64,000 nt of DNA, taken from NCBI RefSeq assembly GCF_934643285.1, contig NZ_CAKUBT010000007.1, positions 1-64,000 on the forward strand, in the 5' to 3' direction. Positions 26,975-35,647 of the stretch are shown in pieces. Every line of letters starts with the position of its first letter. Position 1 is the stretch's first letter. The notes beneath the pieces are model-generated. The model saw nothing but the letters and a program-made list of their open reading frames with translations. It made no database searches and was not told the origin of the DNA. Source of the stretch: an uncultured Ellagibacter sp. Lineage in GTDB: Bacteria > Actinomycetota > Coriobacteriia > Coriobacteriales > Eggerthellaceae. A program made the translations under genes and the position numbers.

Positions 26975-27214
26975 CTAAAGAACGAGCACACTTTCGGCTT
27001 CGCTCTTGCGCAGCGAAAGCTCATAGCCGCGAACGGTGACCTCGATAGGATCGCCGAGCGGCGCCACCTTGCGAACGAAAACCTCGACGCCCTTGGTGAT
27101 GCCCATGTCCATGATGTGGCGCTTGAGGGCACCTTCGCCCACAAGGCGGCGCACCGTGGCGGTCTCGCCGATGGCGACATCGCGCAGCGTCTTGTCCTGA
27201 CCTGCTTCTGCCAT
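26975..27214 (-). CDS. feoA: FeoA-domain protein (second)
   Basis: A 79-residue SH3-like FeoA protein that works with FeoB in ferrous iron uptake. Visible family pattern: TLRDVAIGETATVRRLVGEGALKRHIMDMGITKGVEVFVRKVAPLGDPIEV with the final VRGYELSLRKSEAESV. ATG at 27214 follows GGAGGAGAAGCT. It lies between the other feoA and feoB on the same strand. Confidence 0.93.
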   Translation of the reverse strand: MAEAGQDKTLRDVAIGETATVRRLVGEGALKRHIMDMGITKGVEVFVRKVAPLGDPIEVTVRGYELSLRKSEAESVLVL

Positions 27215-27372
27215 AGCTTCTCCTCCTTTTCCTTCCTGTCTCAAAAGTCGTCCTGTCGCCGCAGCTTTCCGCGCAGTTGCGGAAACGGACGCAATGCGCC
27301 CTTTGCTGTGGCTTTAGCTTTTCACGGGGCTGCCGCACTCCCCTTTGCGGAAAGTGCGCCCGCCCACGAAAA

Positions 27373-27657
27373 CTAACGGGTGATGATGCGCTGCGCGACC
27401 TGCTTGTTCAGTGCGACCTGCGCACCTTTGACCTCGACGATGAAGTTGCCCGCCTGCTCGGAGACGACCTTCACTTCAGCGCCGGCGACAAAGCCAAGAT
27501 TCTCGAGATGATGGAGCACATCGCCCTTTTCGCGAACCTTGACGACGGTGCCCGTCTCGCCCGTCTTCATAAAGGTGAGCGGCATCTGCGCCATGGAAGG
27601 TCCCGCAACGGTTGCGGTGCTCATGCCTTTGTCCATCGCCATTGCTTCCTGCATCAT
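27373..27657 (-). CDS. feoA: FeoA-domain protein (first)
   Basis: A 94-residue FeoA protein. About 24 residues precede the domain (MPLTFMKTGETGTVVKVREKGDVLHHLENLGFVAGAEVKVVSE), and it ends VKGAQVALNKQVAQRI. Two FeoA copies before FeoB are common in Clostridia and Coriobacteriia. The first codons contain several methionines (ATGATG), so the exact start could shift. It is the first gene of the iron cluster, with an operator-like palindrome just upstream. Confidence 0.92.
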   Translation of the reverse strand: MMQEAMAMDKGMSTATVAGPSMAQMPLTFMKTGETGTVVKVREKGDVLHHLENLGFVAGAEVKVVSEQAGNFIVEVKGAQVALNKQVAQRIITR

Positions 27658-27678
27658 AGCTACCTCGTCTTTCTTTGC

Positions 27679-27706
27679 TAACCGCGGTTAACATCTAGCT
27701 ATCATA
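27679..27706 (-). promoter_or_regulatory. Operator candidate and -10 element upstream of the feo cluster
   Basis: TAACCGCGGTTA (27679-27690) is a perfect 12-bp palindrome. A -10-like TATGAT (27706-27701, minus strand) places the start near 27694, so the palindrome would cover about +4 to +15. The position suits an iron-responsive repressor (DtxR/IdeR-like); the sequence is not the canonical DtxR box. Confidence 0.5.
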
Positions 27707-27934
27707 TGCCATCTCTGGCTCGATTTGGAAGCCTTGGTGAACTTTTTTGTTTCCTTCGGCTAATCTCCATAATTCGCCGTGGTTAATTTTTCGTTACGAA
27801 ACGCCTTAGAGCCAGACGCCAAAGCGAAGGTTGCGATAATGGTTGAATTGCAAAAATTGCGGATAATTTCCCTTTAAGATGTTTTCGCAGATAGTATAGT
27901 AAGCATGACTTATCTGAACGCGGAAGGTTGCAAT

Positions 27935-29515
27935 ATGAAAGACAGCTTCGCCCCGGCTGCAGGCGTAAACGAGAACTTCTATTCCGACACGCGCGGCCTC
28001 GTGAGCGACCCCGTCCCCTTCACAAAGGCGGTCATTGACGGCCTGGCCCATGGAGGCGGCCTCTACGTCCCTGCCCACGTGCCGGCACTTTCGATCGACG
28101 AGATTTGCAGCTTGGCGGGAATGCCCTACTCCAAGCGCGCCGCCACGGTTTACCGCGCCTTCGGCGTCGACCTGCCGACCGAGCGCATCGAAGCGCTTAT
28201 GGAAAGCGCCTACGGCGACCAGTTCGACGACGAGCGCATCTGCCCGATCACCTCGCTCGATGAGAACACCCACGTGCTCGAGCTGTGGCATGGCCCCACG
28301 AGCGCGTTCAAGGACATGGCACTGCAATGCCTGCCCCGCTTCTTCTCCGCGAGCGCCGAGGTGCTTCGCGAACGCGGGGAACTCGACCACGACTTCCTCA
28401 TCCTGGTGGCAACTTCGGGCGACACGGGCAAGGCCGCGCTCGAAGGCTTCAAGAACGCCGAGCACGTGCGCATCGGCGTGCTGTTCCCCGATGGCGGCGT
28501 GAGCGACATTCAGCGCAAGCAGATGGTCACGACCACCGGCGACAACGTGCAGGTCTGGGGCGTGCGCGGCAACTTCGACGACTGCCAGACCGGCGTGAAG
28601 AACGTCTTCGGCGACGAGGCGTACGCCGAGAAGCTGCTCTCTGAGCACAACGTGACCTTATCGAGCGCGAACTCCATCAACTGGGGGCGCCTCATGCCCC
28701 AGATCGTGTACTACATCTCGAGCTACGCCGAGCTGGTTGCCAAGGGCAAGGTCGAAGCTGGCAAGCCGATCGACGTCTGCGTCCCCACGGGCAATTTCGG
28801 GAACATCCTCGCCGCATGGTACGCCAAGCGCATGGGCACCCCGATCGAAATGCTCTTCTGCGCGAGCAACGAGAACCGCGTGCTCACCGACTTCATCAAC
28901 ACCGGCACCTACGACATCTCCGAGCGCGACTTTGCACTGACGCCGTCGCCGTCGATGGACATCCTGGTGTCCTCCAACCTGGAGCGCCAGCTGTTCGAGC
29001 TTTCCGGGCGCAACGCCGAGGCGGTTCGCAGCTGGATGTCCGACCTGCGCGAGAAGAAATGCTTCCGCGTGGATGCCGACACCTTCGCGGCCGTGCGCGC
29101 CGAGTTCGCGGCCGACTCCGTCGACAATGAGACCTGCCTTTCCACCATCAAGGAGGTCTTCGACGCCAACGGCTATCTCATCGACCCGCACACCGCGGTC
29201 GCCTACAAGGTCGCCGAGCAGCTGCGCGGCGAAAACCCCGTGCTCATCGCGAGCACGGCCCATTGGGCGAAGTTCGGCGACAACGTGTATCGCGCGCTTC
29301 ACGGCATGGCGCCCGGAGAGCCGCTTCCCGAAGAGGCTGCTGCGCTTTCGGGATGCCAGCTCAACGAGCTGATCGCCGACGAGACCGGGCAGCACAACGT
29401 GCCCGCCAACCTGGCATCCCTCGACGCGGCGCACGTGCGCTTCGAAGAGGTTATCGATAACTCGACCGAGGACATCGAGCACGCAGCAGCGGCTTTTCTC
29501 GGCAAGACAAACTAA
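27935..29515 (+). CDS. thrC: Threonine synthase
   Basis: Converts O-phosphohomoserine to threonine with pyridoxal phosphate. About 526 residues, the long class I form. The PLP lysine is Lys126 in HGPTSAFKDMALQ, and LVATSGDTGKAALEGF and CVPTGNFGNILAAWYA bind the phosphate of the cofactor. ATG at 27935 follows GCGGAAGG; an upstream ATG at 27905 lies almost at the likely transcription start (TATAGT at 27895-27900), so it is rejected. No other threonine gene is nearby. Confidence 0.96.
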   Translation: MKDSFAPAAGVNENFYSDTRGLVSDPVPFTKAVIDGLAHGGGLYVPAHVPALSIDEICSLAGMPYSKRAATVYRAFGVDLPTERIEALMESAYGDQFDDERICPITSLDENTHVLELWHGPTSAFKDMALQCLPRFFSASAEVLRERGELDHDFLILVATSGDTGKAALEGFKNAEHVRIGVLFPDGGVSDIQRKQMVTTTGDNVQVWGVRGNFDDCQTGVKNVFGDEAYAEKLLSEHNVTLSSANSINWGRLMPQIVYYISSYAELVAKGKVEAGKPIDVCVPTGNFGNILAAWYAKRMGTPIEMLFCASNENRVLTDFINTGTYDISERDFALTPSPSMDILVSSNLERQLFELSGRNAEAVRSWMSDLREKKCFRVDADTFAAVRAEFAADSVDNETCLSTIKEVFDANGYLIDPHTAVAYKVAEQLRGENPVLIASTAHWAKFGDNVYRALHGMAPGEPLPEEAAALSGCQLNELIADETGQHNVPANLASLDAAHVRFEEVIDNSTEDIEHAAAAFLGKTN

Positions 29516-29564
29516 CAATCAGGAAACCACAGGCAAACAGAAAACCGTCGAAAAAGGGGAACCC

Positions 29565-29909
29565 ATGAGCAAGCTTACCAACCTCACTCCATCCATCAGG
29601 CTTTCCATCAAGAACCCGGACTCCGAGAGCGGATCGGTGTTCGGCCGCGGCATCGCCGATTTGTGCCTCGGCGTGCGTGAGAAGGGCTCGCTGAACGCCG
29701 CCGCGAAGAGCATCGGCATGGCGTACAGCAAGGCCTGGCGCATCATCAAGGAAACCGAAGCAGCCTTGGAAATCCAGCTGCTCAATCGCGATGGCGCCCA
29801 CGGGAGCAGCCTTACCGATGAGGGTAACAAGCTTCTCGACTCCTATCTTGAAATCGCCAAGCGCGTTCAGGAAGCAGCCGAGAAGGAATTCCACCGTCTC
29901 GTCGACTAG
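29565..29909 (+). CDS. Stand-alone ModE/LysR-type winged-helix protein
   Basis: A 114-residue protein consisting almost only of the DNA-binding domain: GRGIADLCLGVREKGSLNAAAKSIGMAYSKAWRIIKETEAAL and then LLNRDG...GSSLTDEGNKLLDSY. This is the pattern of ModE N-terminal domains; the molybdate-binding TOBE domains are absent. Similar short proteins regulate molybdenum metabolism, so a link to the molybdoenzyme at 52-55 kb is possible but unproven. AAAGGGGAACCC precedes the ATG. Its stop overlaps by four bases the stop of the convergent zinc-ribbon gene. Confidence 0.82.
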   Translation: MSKLTNLTPSIRLSIKNPDSESGSVFGRGIADLCLGVREKGSLNAAAKSIGMAYSKAWRIIKETEAALEIQLLNRDGAHGSSLTDEGNKLLDSYLEIAKRVQEAAEKEFHRLVD

Positions 29910-30256
29910 GCATCGGCGGCTCTCGTCCGCCCAGCTGGGGCGCATCCCGCAAAATCGACGGCAACCCGCACGCCCGCGGCGCCTTCCGGCACCGCGATAT
30001 GGAGTACGAGGTCCCGCGTAGCCGATTTCGCATCCGCTTTGCTTTCTTGGCGCACGTCCACAGGGCGTGCGTCTTTCTTTTTCTCCTCGGCTTCGACCGA
30101 ATCGCGGGCTTTTCCCGAGCAATCCGACGGCTCCTCCGGTTCGAACACACCCCCATGCGCCTCTTCGGCATCGGGGGAATCGAATCGATGCAGGCATCCG
30201 TAGCAAGTATCCATATCGTCGAACACCCGCGCCTTGCACACAGGGCACACTTTCAT
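29906..30256 (-). CDS. Zinc-ribbon protein, last gene of the Tad operon
   Basis: A 116-residue protein with an N-terminal CPVCKARVFDDMDTCYGCLH zinc ribbon, a charged Glu/Lys linker and a C-terminal segment LVLHIAVPEGAAGVRVAVDF that looks like a beta-strand domain. ATG at 30256 overlaps the TGA of the DUF192 gene (ATGA). AAAGGACCAACAAG precedes it. Position suggests a role tied to the pilus operon, but the protein is not recognised. Confidence 0.75.
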   Translation of the reverse strand: MKVCPVCKARVFDDMDTCYGCLHRFDSPDAEEAHGGVFEPEEPSDCSGKARDSVEAEEKKKDARPVDVRQESKADAKSATRDLVLHIAVPEGAAGVRVAVDFAGCAPAGRTRAADA

Positions 30257-30603
30257 CTTGTTGGTCCTTTCCGCTCTCTTTGCGCCGCATAGGCAACAAG
30301 CCCCACGCGGTCCCCTTCCGAAAACCATGCCCCGCATTCGGCAAAGCGCTCAATAGTCGCCACCGCACGAGGACATCGCAGACGCCTCATCGGACCCACT
30401 GCGCGATACGATTCGAGCACGACGCCGCAGCGATCGACGAACGCGATGTCGAGCTTTCGAACCATGCCGACGGTATGCACGTCGTTGCACGGCATGAGAA
30501 TCAAAGGCTCGCTGCACCTGCGCCGCAAAAGCAGCCCGCGCGCCCTCGACGGGCCGTCCGTCGCCACCATGAGCCGCGACCAGGCGCGATCGCCCGACCT
30601 CAA
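30253..30603 (-). CDS. DUF192-family protein
   Basis: About 116 residues with the DUF192 pattern: RLMVATDGPSRARGLLLRRR, a hydrophobic LILMPCNDVHTVGM, KLDIAFVDRCGVVLESY and a final ATIERFAECGAWF. DUF192 proteins are small and usually exported, but no signal peptide is visible here. The start is uncertain: TTG at 30603 overlaps the preceding TGA and follows GCGAGGA; ATG at 30570 lacks a ribosome site. It lies within the pilus operon; DUF192 genes recur near tad loci, but their role is not known. Confidence 0.7.
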   Translation of the reverse strand: MRSGDRAWSRLMVATDGPSRARGLLLRRRCSEPLILMPCNDVHTVGMVRKLDIAFVDRCGVVLESYRAVGPMRRLRCPRAVATIERFAECGAWFSEGDRVGLVAYAAQRERKGPTR

Positions 30604-31124
30604 TCCTCGCTTATCGCGCACTGCACGACCACGCTTGAGCCCTCCCCCATAGGTACGCACGACACCATCGCCCACAGGCACACGCCCCCTTCCTTCACAA
30701 AGACCGAGCACCCCTCGATGCCCGTTTCCGATTCAACCCAACCTTTGCGCGCAAGCTCGCCCTCTATCTGCGAGAACTCGCTTTCCGCCGAATGTACGCA
30801 CGAGAATCCGACGACCCCGCCCCCGCCTGAAACCCGCACCGACTTAGCCCCGCCGAGCGAGAAGAGCTCTTTCTCGAACCATGAGGGCACCGCCTCGATT
30901 CCCGTTTGCTCGCCCGCGAGCGACACCGCAGCATCGCCGTCGCTCGAATCAGGGCCGCCCCCGAGCGCGATTTTCGCCTGGTCTCCCGCGTCTTCAGCCC
31001 AAAGCGCGCGGCCCATCTTCGTCGCCGCACCCGCGACTTCGAGCCCGTCGTCGATCGCCATCGCGAGCACGATGACGACCGCGATCGAAAGCAAGGCGGC
31101 AAGCGCCCGATGCCCCTGCCCCAT
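30600..31124 (-). CDS. Tad-locus membrane-anchored protein of unknown function
   Basis: A 174-residue protein with one N-terminal hydrophobic helix (ALAALLSIAVVIVLAMAI) and a Gly/Ser-rich extracytoplasmic domain with four cysteines. ATG overlaps the upstream stop (TGATG at 31124). Its place after the TadE-like gene suggests a minor pilin or pilus-associated protein; no family is recognised. Confidence 0.75.
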   Translation of the reverse strand: MGQGHRALAALLSIAVVIVLAMAIDDGLEVAGAATKMGRALWAEDAGDQAKIALGGGPDSSDGDAAVSLAGEQTGIEAVPSWFEKELFSLGGAKSVRVSGGGGVVGFSCVHSAESEFSQIEGELARKGWVESETGIEGCSVFVKEGGVCLWAMVSCVPMGEGSSVVVQCAISED

Positions 31125-31588
31125 CAGAACAGCACCCCCGGCTTGTAGACATCCACCACCAACTCCGTCGAATGCTCCAACTGCGGAAGCGACACGCCGA
31201 AAACGGAGGACTTCAAGCCCATGCCGAAAAGCGTCGGAGTGAAGCGAAGGGTCGCACGGAAGCGCTTCTGCCCGAACGACTCGCTCGCCACCGAAACGCT
31301 TGCCTCCAGGTAGTCCTTGTCCGCAATGTCCATTCCCTCCTCGATCGCGCCAAGTGCAGCGGCGCAGCTTTGGTTCGAGTCCTCGCCATATGCCGGAGAC
31401 GTCGCGAACACGCGCACCGCATTACGGGCAAGCCTGTCGAATGCGGCGCACTCCGAGAAGAAGAGCATCGCGTTCATCGCGATCACCGCAATAGCGACGA
31501 GCACCGGGATCATCACGGCGAGCTCGACGGTCATCTGCCCGCGCTCGTCGCGCGAGCAGCCGAACCTTTCTTTTTGCAGCCCGCCCAT
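31124..31588 (-). CDS. TadE-like minor pilin
   Basis: About 154 residues. The N terminus has the TadE pattern: a short charged leader ending RDERGQ, then MTVELAVMIPVLVAIAVIAMN with the Glu expected near position +5 of the mature protein. The rest is extracytoplasmic. ATG at 31588 overlaps the preceding TGA (TGATG); a GTG three codons upstream also exists. Confidence 0.85.
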   Translation of the reverse strand: MGGLQKERFGCSRDERGQMTVELAVMIPVLVAIAVIAMNAMLFFSECAAFDRLARNAVRVFATSPAYGEDSNQSCAAALGAIEEGMDIADKDYLEASVSVASESFGQKRFRATLRFTPTLFGMGLKSSVFGVSLPQLEHSTELVVDVYKPGVLF

Positions 31589-33735
31589 CAGTGCCACACC
31601 CTCGTGCCGGTAACGCTCGCAACAACCCCGCGGAGCGCATCCGCCGCCGCGCTCACCAACCCTCCCGTCGCCTGCCTCACCGAATCGGGTAGCGTGATGG
31701 TTATGGGAACCGAACCACCGCCAAGCGGAAACTCTACTTGGACGATCTCGATTGCGCCGTCCGCACCCTCAAGGGCTCGAAGCGCTTCGTCTTCTACCTT
31801 CCCGACAAGAGAGTCAAACAAGCTTGCCGACGAGCCCGAAGTCGAGAGCACCCCATTGCGAATCACCTGATAGTTGGCAGAAAACGTACCCGAATCAGAC
31901 GCGGCAACGTACCCCGTGCTCACAAGAACGGGTTTGAGCGCATCCAGTTTCGCGGGCGCAAACCCCGCCGCTTCGACGATGCTCGCAAGCTTGTCTGCCG
32001 CCCATATGCCCAAACCGCTTGCGCTTGCGAGCGGCAACGAATCGAGCGAATGGCGAATCGCGTTGTCGATTGCTTCTTGCCCATCGCAGTAAGCGCGAAG
32101 GGCGCGCGACCACACGTCGAGTGCAAACCTTGCAGCACCAACAGCCGCTCCTCCGTCTTCGGCCAGGCTGTCGAGGAGCGAGGAGACGACCGTGCGCCCC
32201 TCTTCGCTGTCCTCCTCGAGCAACGTTGCACCGGAAACGGCGGCTCTCGTCCCGAGCGAGGACGAACCCTCAACAAACGAGCTCGCGAAGCCAGTATCCG
32301 CAGGCGCCGCAACGAGGTTCACAACCATCGAGATGGCCCCCTTGTATCCAGGAGGCTTCGCATCGATGCGCATTCCTCCAATTTCAGAGAGCGCCTCCTT
32401 GCACTTTTCGAGCAGGCCGCCGGCTTTGCCCTTCACCTCCTTCGCCGTTTCATCCTGCTTTTCGCGAGCTGCCGTGTAATCCGCTGCAGCTCGTGCCACG
32501 GCGCCGTAGTGGTACTCGAAGCCGTTCGAGATGGAGCTCGATGCGGCGGCTACCCTCCCAAGGCTCGAGGCGGTGAAGCGGCAGACGTCGCACACGGGGT
32601 AGTTTTCTGCCTCCATCTGGGCGATCGAAGCCGTGCCCATACTAGGAGACGCATTCGGGCAACCTTCCCACGCATGAAGCGTCGTCGCACCCGATGAGTC
32701 CTTCCCAAGCGGGAACACCAGGTCCGTATAGAGCCTTGTGGCCTTCATCTCCGCCGTATTCTTAGGGAGCAAAGGGAAGAAGGCGTCGAAGGAATCTCCC
32801 GTGTCGAGCACGAACCCGCGCGACACCTCGGCAAGCGCGAAGCGGTAGAACACCTTGCGCAAGGCGGACTCGGCCTGCTCCTCTGTCGCCGAAGACTGGG
32901 GAGCCTCGTCTTCAAGGCGCGCCGAGTAATAGGCCTTCGCACGATCGAGGGCGACGGAGAACGACCACGCATCAACCGAGCGGAACAGCGGATTCGATGT
33001 TGGGGAAATGTTCGAAAGGGCCTCGGCGCGCTCGTACATGCAATACGCAGGCGCATCGCCGCAATCGCGCTTGAAGCCTTCCTCCTTTGTCGAGAAGGCC
33101 TCTTTTGCAGCCTCTTCCGCCTCTTCAGAAGCTTGTTTGAGCGACTCGGTGTCCTCGGACACAGCGTCAGCGGCATCGGAGAGCGCCTTCGACGACCCCA
33201 CCTCGATCCGCTCCCCCTCTGCGGGGACGAGCATCGCTATACCGAGATAGCTCGCAGCCATGACACCGCCCGAGTTTGAGCTCGCCGTCGCATACGCGCT
33301 CGCCGCCGCAAGAAACGGCAGGGCCTCCTGGAGGGCATTGAGCCCCGACGCGGCACGCTCGGCGAAGGCGTTCCTCGACTGAAGCACCTTCGTCCCCAGG
33401 TTCACCAGCTCGATCCCCAGATCTGCTGCAGGTGGAGCGCAGAGCGCAACGACGCCCAAGCCGAACATCGCGGCGCTCGTCAGCGAAAGGGAGAGCACGA
33501 CGGCGTCGCACACGCGAACGGCGATCATGAACTCTGCAACCTCGCCCTCCGCCGCAAGAACGCACGCGTCGGCGACGTCCTGTATGTCCGCAGAGGCCGA
33601 AGAGACCCGATACACCTGGGCCGCCGAGAACACGAGGGACAACGTGACCAAGAGGGCAATCGCCATGCCAAGCGTCGAGAATCCCCCATCGTCATCCCAG
33701 AAGGCACCGCGCCCGCCCTTGAGCCTAAGCCTCAT
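31588..33735 (-). CDS. Large TadG-like protein of the Flp pilus locus
   Basis: A 715-residue protein with a basic N terminus, one membrane helix (STLGMAIALLVTLSLVFSAAQVYRV) and the TadG-like continuation SSASADIQDVADACVLAAEGEV. A second hydrophobic region follows (VVLSLSLTSAAMFGLGVVALCA). The remainder is extracytoplasmic and Ala/Ser/Glu-rich with paired cysteines (CGDAPAYC, CDVC). No von Willebrand domain is visible. ATG at 33735 overlaps the upstream stop by 11 bases and follows GGAGCG. It probably caps or anchors the pilus. Confidence 0.82.
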   Translation of the reverse strand: MRLRLKGGRGAFWDDDGGFSTLGMAIALLVTLSLVFSAAQVYRVSSASADIQDVADACVLAAEGEVAEFMIAVRVCDAVVLSLSLTSAAMFGLGVVALCAPPAADLGIELVNLGTKVLQSRNAFAERAASGLNALQEALPFLAAASAYATASSNSGGVMAASYLGIAMLVPAEGERIEVGSSKALSDAADAVSEDTESLKQASEEAEEAAKEAFSTKEEGFKRDCGDAPAYCMYERAEALSNISPTSNPLFRSVDAWSFSVALDRAKAYYSARLEDEAPQSSATEEQAESALRKVFYRFALAEVSRGFVLDTGDSFDAFFPLLPKNTAEMKATRLYTDLVFPLGKDSSGATTLHAWEGCPNASPSMGTASIAQMEAENYPVCDVCRFTASSLGRVAAASSSISNGFEYHYGAVARAAADYTAAREKQDETAKEVKGKAGGLLEKCKEALSEIGGMRIDAKPPGYKGAISMVVNLVAAPADTGFASSFVEGSSSLGTRAAVSGATLLEEDSEEGRTVVSSLLDSLAEDGGAAVGAARFALDVWSRALRAYCDGQEAIDNAIRHSLDSLPLASASGLGIWAADKLASIVEAAGFAPAKLDALKPVLVSTGYVAASDSGTFSANYQVIRNGVLSTSGSSASLFDSLVGKVEDEALRALEGADGAIEIVQVEFPLGGGSVPITITLPDSVRQATGGLVSAAADALRGVVASVTGTRVWH

Positions 33736-34240
33736 CAACCCACGCTCCAATCCATTCAGAGGGCGACCTTCCCGCCGCAGCATCAGCCACCCAAGTCGGC
33801 TGCACAGGCGCCGACGCCTCGACGGATACTTCGAAGTCCTCGCCATCGTTGACTACCCCCAAAAGACGGGCCCCCACCCCGATAAGCGGCAGCGGCCTTG
33901 CCTTCGTCGCAATGCGCACGCGAACCGTATCGCTCGCTTCGCCGCCCTCAAGCTCCACCTCCCACGTGCAACCTCCCTGGTGAACGTGAAAGCAATCCTG
34001 CTCAGGCACCGCGCCCAGCCGCCTGAGCGCGAACGCCCTGCACACCCCCGAAGGGTCCCCCTCAGGAGTCGTCGCAAGCAGACGACAGGTTTCCGCGGCG
34101 GCGTGCTGCATGACGATGCGGTCGTAGAGCAAGATGCCCGGCTGCACGAGCAGTATCACCAACGCCAGCGCGACAGGAAGCGCAAACGCCGCCTCCACGG
34201 TTGCCTGACCAGCATCTTCGCGAAATACCTTGCAAACTAG
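33725..34240 (-). CDS. TadE-like minor pilin without a clear start codon
   Basis: The reading frame encodes a TadE protein: CKVFREDAGQ, then ATVEAAFALPVALALVILLVQPG and an extracytoplasmic domain of about 130 residues with two or three cysteines. Between the preceding stop (34237) and the pilin motif no in-frame ATG, GTG or TTG exists. The first in-frame GTG (34198) lies inside the motif and would remove the cleavage site; the nearest upstream ATG (34507) would read through the whole Flp gene in another frame. A non-standard start, a frameshift or a sequence error are the options, so the 5' end given is approximate. Confidence 0.7.
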   Translation of the reverse strand, partial: LVCKVFREDAGQATVEAAFALPVALALVILLVQPGILLYDRIVMQHAAAETCRLLATTPEGDPSGVCRAFALRRLGAVPEQDCFHVHQGGCTWEVELEGGEASDTVRVRIATKARPLPLIGVGARLLGVVNDGEDFEVSVEASAPVQPTWVADAAAGRSPSEWIGAWVDEA

Positions 34241-34479
34241 AACGCGAACACGTCCGCCACCGACCCTAAAGCCGCGAGCTGCAGGTGATGGGAAGCCGAC
34301 ATGAGCGCATGCTCCACGAACAGCCCTTCCCCCATCGCCTTGGCAAGCATGCCCAGCGCCATAATTGCGCACAGCACGCCGACGAGCACGACAGCGTATT
34401 CCACCGTGCCCTGCCCCCGCTCCGATCGCATCTTGTCGGCGAGGGGCGCGAGGTCGGCCCTCGCCCTCGGGGCCGTCAC
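34237..34479 (-). CDS. Flp-type pilin (second)
   Basis: About 80 residues. A leader of about 20 residues ends at ERGQGTVEYA, the Flp prepilin site (cleavage after Gly, Glu at +5, Tyr next), followed by the helix VVLVGVLCAIMALGMLAKAMG and a short tail. GTG at 34479 overlaps the preceding TGA (GTGA). ATG at 34431 is the alternative but would leave a very short leader. Confidence 0.8.
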   Translation of the reverse strand: MTAPRARADLAPLADKMRSERGQGTVEYAVVLVGVLCAIMALGMLAKAMGEGLFVEHALMSASHHLQLAALGSVADVFAF

Positions 34480-34697
34480 AGCCCGTTGATACCGTTTGCG
34501 ATCGCATCCCAAAGCTCCTGGATTTTCGGCCGGAACAAGGTTATGGCGACTATCGCGATCACGACGAGCACGCCGACGAGAATCGCGTACTCGGTCGTCC
34601 CCTGCCCCTTCTCGCAGGCAAGCTTCGCCTTCGCCGCGCACCATGCGCCTATCGCACGTTGGCCGATTTCGGCGCGCACCCTTCTCATGAACATCAT
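34476..34697 (-). CDS. Flp/Fap major pilin
   Basis: A 73-residue prepilin: leader with several basic residues, processing site CEKGQGTTEYA, then the hydrophobic helix ILVGVLVVIAIVAITLF and a short C-terminal tail FRPKIQELWDAIANGINGL. This is the expected architecture of the main subunit of Flp fibres. It lies 20 bases after tadC. Confidence 0.9.
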   Translation of the reverse strand: MMFMRRVRAEIGQRAIGAWCAAKAKLACEKGQGTTEYAILVGVLVVIAIVAITLFRPKIQELWDAIANGINGL

Positions 34698-34717
34698 CCT
34701 GCATCCACCTTTCCTTT

Positions 34718-35647
34718 CTAAAACCCGCCGACCAGCTCAAGCAGCATCGGCCCTAACACCAAGATGAGCATCGCGGGGAGCATGAGCGTCCCCGTCAGGA
34801 CCATCATCTTTACCGGCGCCTTCGCGACCTGCTCCTGCTTGAGCGCGCGATACGACGCCCTCGCTTCGCGCGCCGTCGCCTCAAGCCCCTCAGCAAGCGA
34901 GGAGCCGTAGCGCAAAGATCGGATCACGGACTCGATCGCCCGCGCGAAAAGCGCCGAATCGTAGGTTTCGGCGACACCGCGAAGCGCGTCGTCCCGGCGA
35001 GCCAGCCCTAAAGCCCATTGCTGATGAGCGGATGCCAAGGAGCGGGAAAGCAGCGTGTCGAAATGGTCCAGATACACGTCAAGGCTCCTATCGAACGACA
35101 AGCCGCTCCTCAAACCGAGCGAGACCACCTCGAGCATTTCGGGAAGATGCCGCTCAAGCTCTTCTGCCCGCGCCTTCCTTCTTTTCTCAAGCGCCCTTTT
35201 CGGGGCCGACCAGCCCCACAGCCCGCCCGCCGCCGCAAGCAGAACGGCAAGCTCCGAGGAAAGCGAACACCCGAGAAGAGCACCTGCGGCGGCTGCGTAG
35301 AGCGTCAAGCGAAGCCGCGCGTCACAAAACCCAGCGATCGATGCTGACGAGGCCAACCCCGCCTGTCGAATTACCTGGGCAAGGGCCTCTTCCCGTCGTG
35401 GGGAAACCGGGCGGGCAGACCGCTTCTTCGCAACGCGGCTTCGCGCCTCGACAAATGAGATCACCCCGTCCGAGATGCCCTTGCCCTCGCGAGAGGCAGC
35501 CGTCCCTTCCCCCGAGAGGGAAGCACGGCGCCTCGCTGCGGCTCGGCTTTTCTCGCGCGCTCGAACGGCCTCGACAGACGCGACGAGCCCCGCGCCGAAA
35601 GCCCCGACACCCGCAAGCACCGCGACGACACCGCTTTCCGCAACCAT
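34718..35647 (-). CDS. tadC: TadC-like pilus inner-membrane platform protein
   Basis: About 309 residues with T2SSF/TadC topology: one N-terminal helix (AVLAGVGAFGAGLVASV), a basic region, a hydrophobic pair near 140-175, then the conserved ELERHLPEMLEVVSLGLRSGLSFDRSLDVY segment and C-terminal helices ending MLILVLGPMLLELVGGF. ATG overlaps the tadB stop (TGATG). Forms the platform with TadB. Confidence 0.9.
   Translation of the reverse strand: MVAESGVVAVLAGVGAFGAGLVASVEAVRAREKSRAAARRRASLSGEGTAASREGKGISDGVISFVEARSRVAKKRSARPVSPRREEALAQVIRQAGLASSASIAGFCDARLRLTLYAAAAGALLGCSLSSELAVLLAAAGGLWGWSAPKRALEKRRKARAEELERHLPEMLEVVSLGLRSGLSFDRSLDVYLDHFDTLLSRSLASAHQQWALGLARRDDALRGVAETYDSALFARAIESVIRSLRYGSSLAEGLEATAREARASYRALKQEQVAKAPVKMMVLTGTLMLPAMLILVLGPMLLELVGGF

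Noticed and set aside
24280..27039. Long plus-strand open frame opposite feoB
   Set aside because: Antisense to feoB; composition (His/Arg/Asp-rich, no motifs) is typical of a shadow frame.
27735..27934. T-box or amino-acid leader before thrC
   Set aside because: No T-box sequence, no terminator hairpin and no leader peptide rich in threonine codons.
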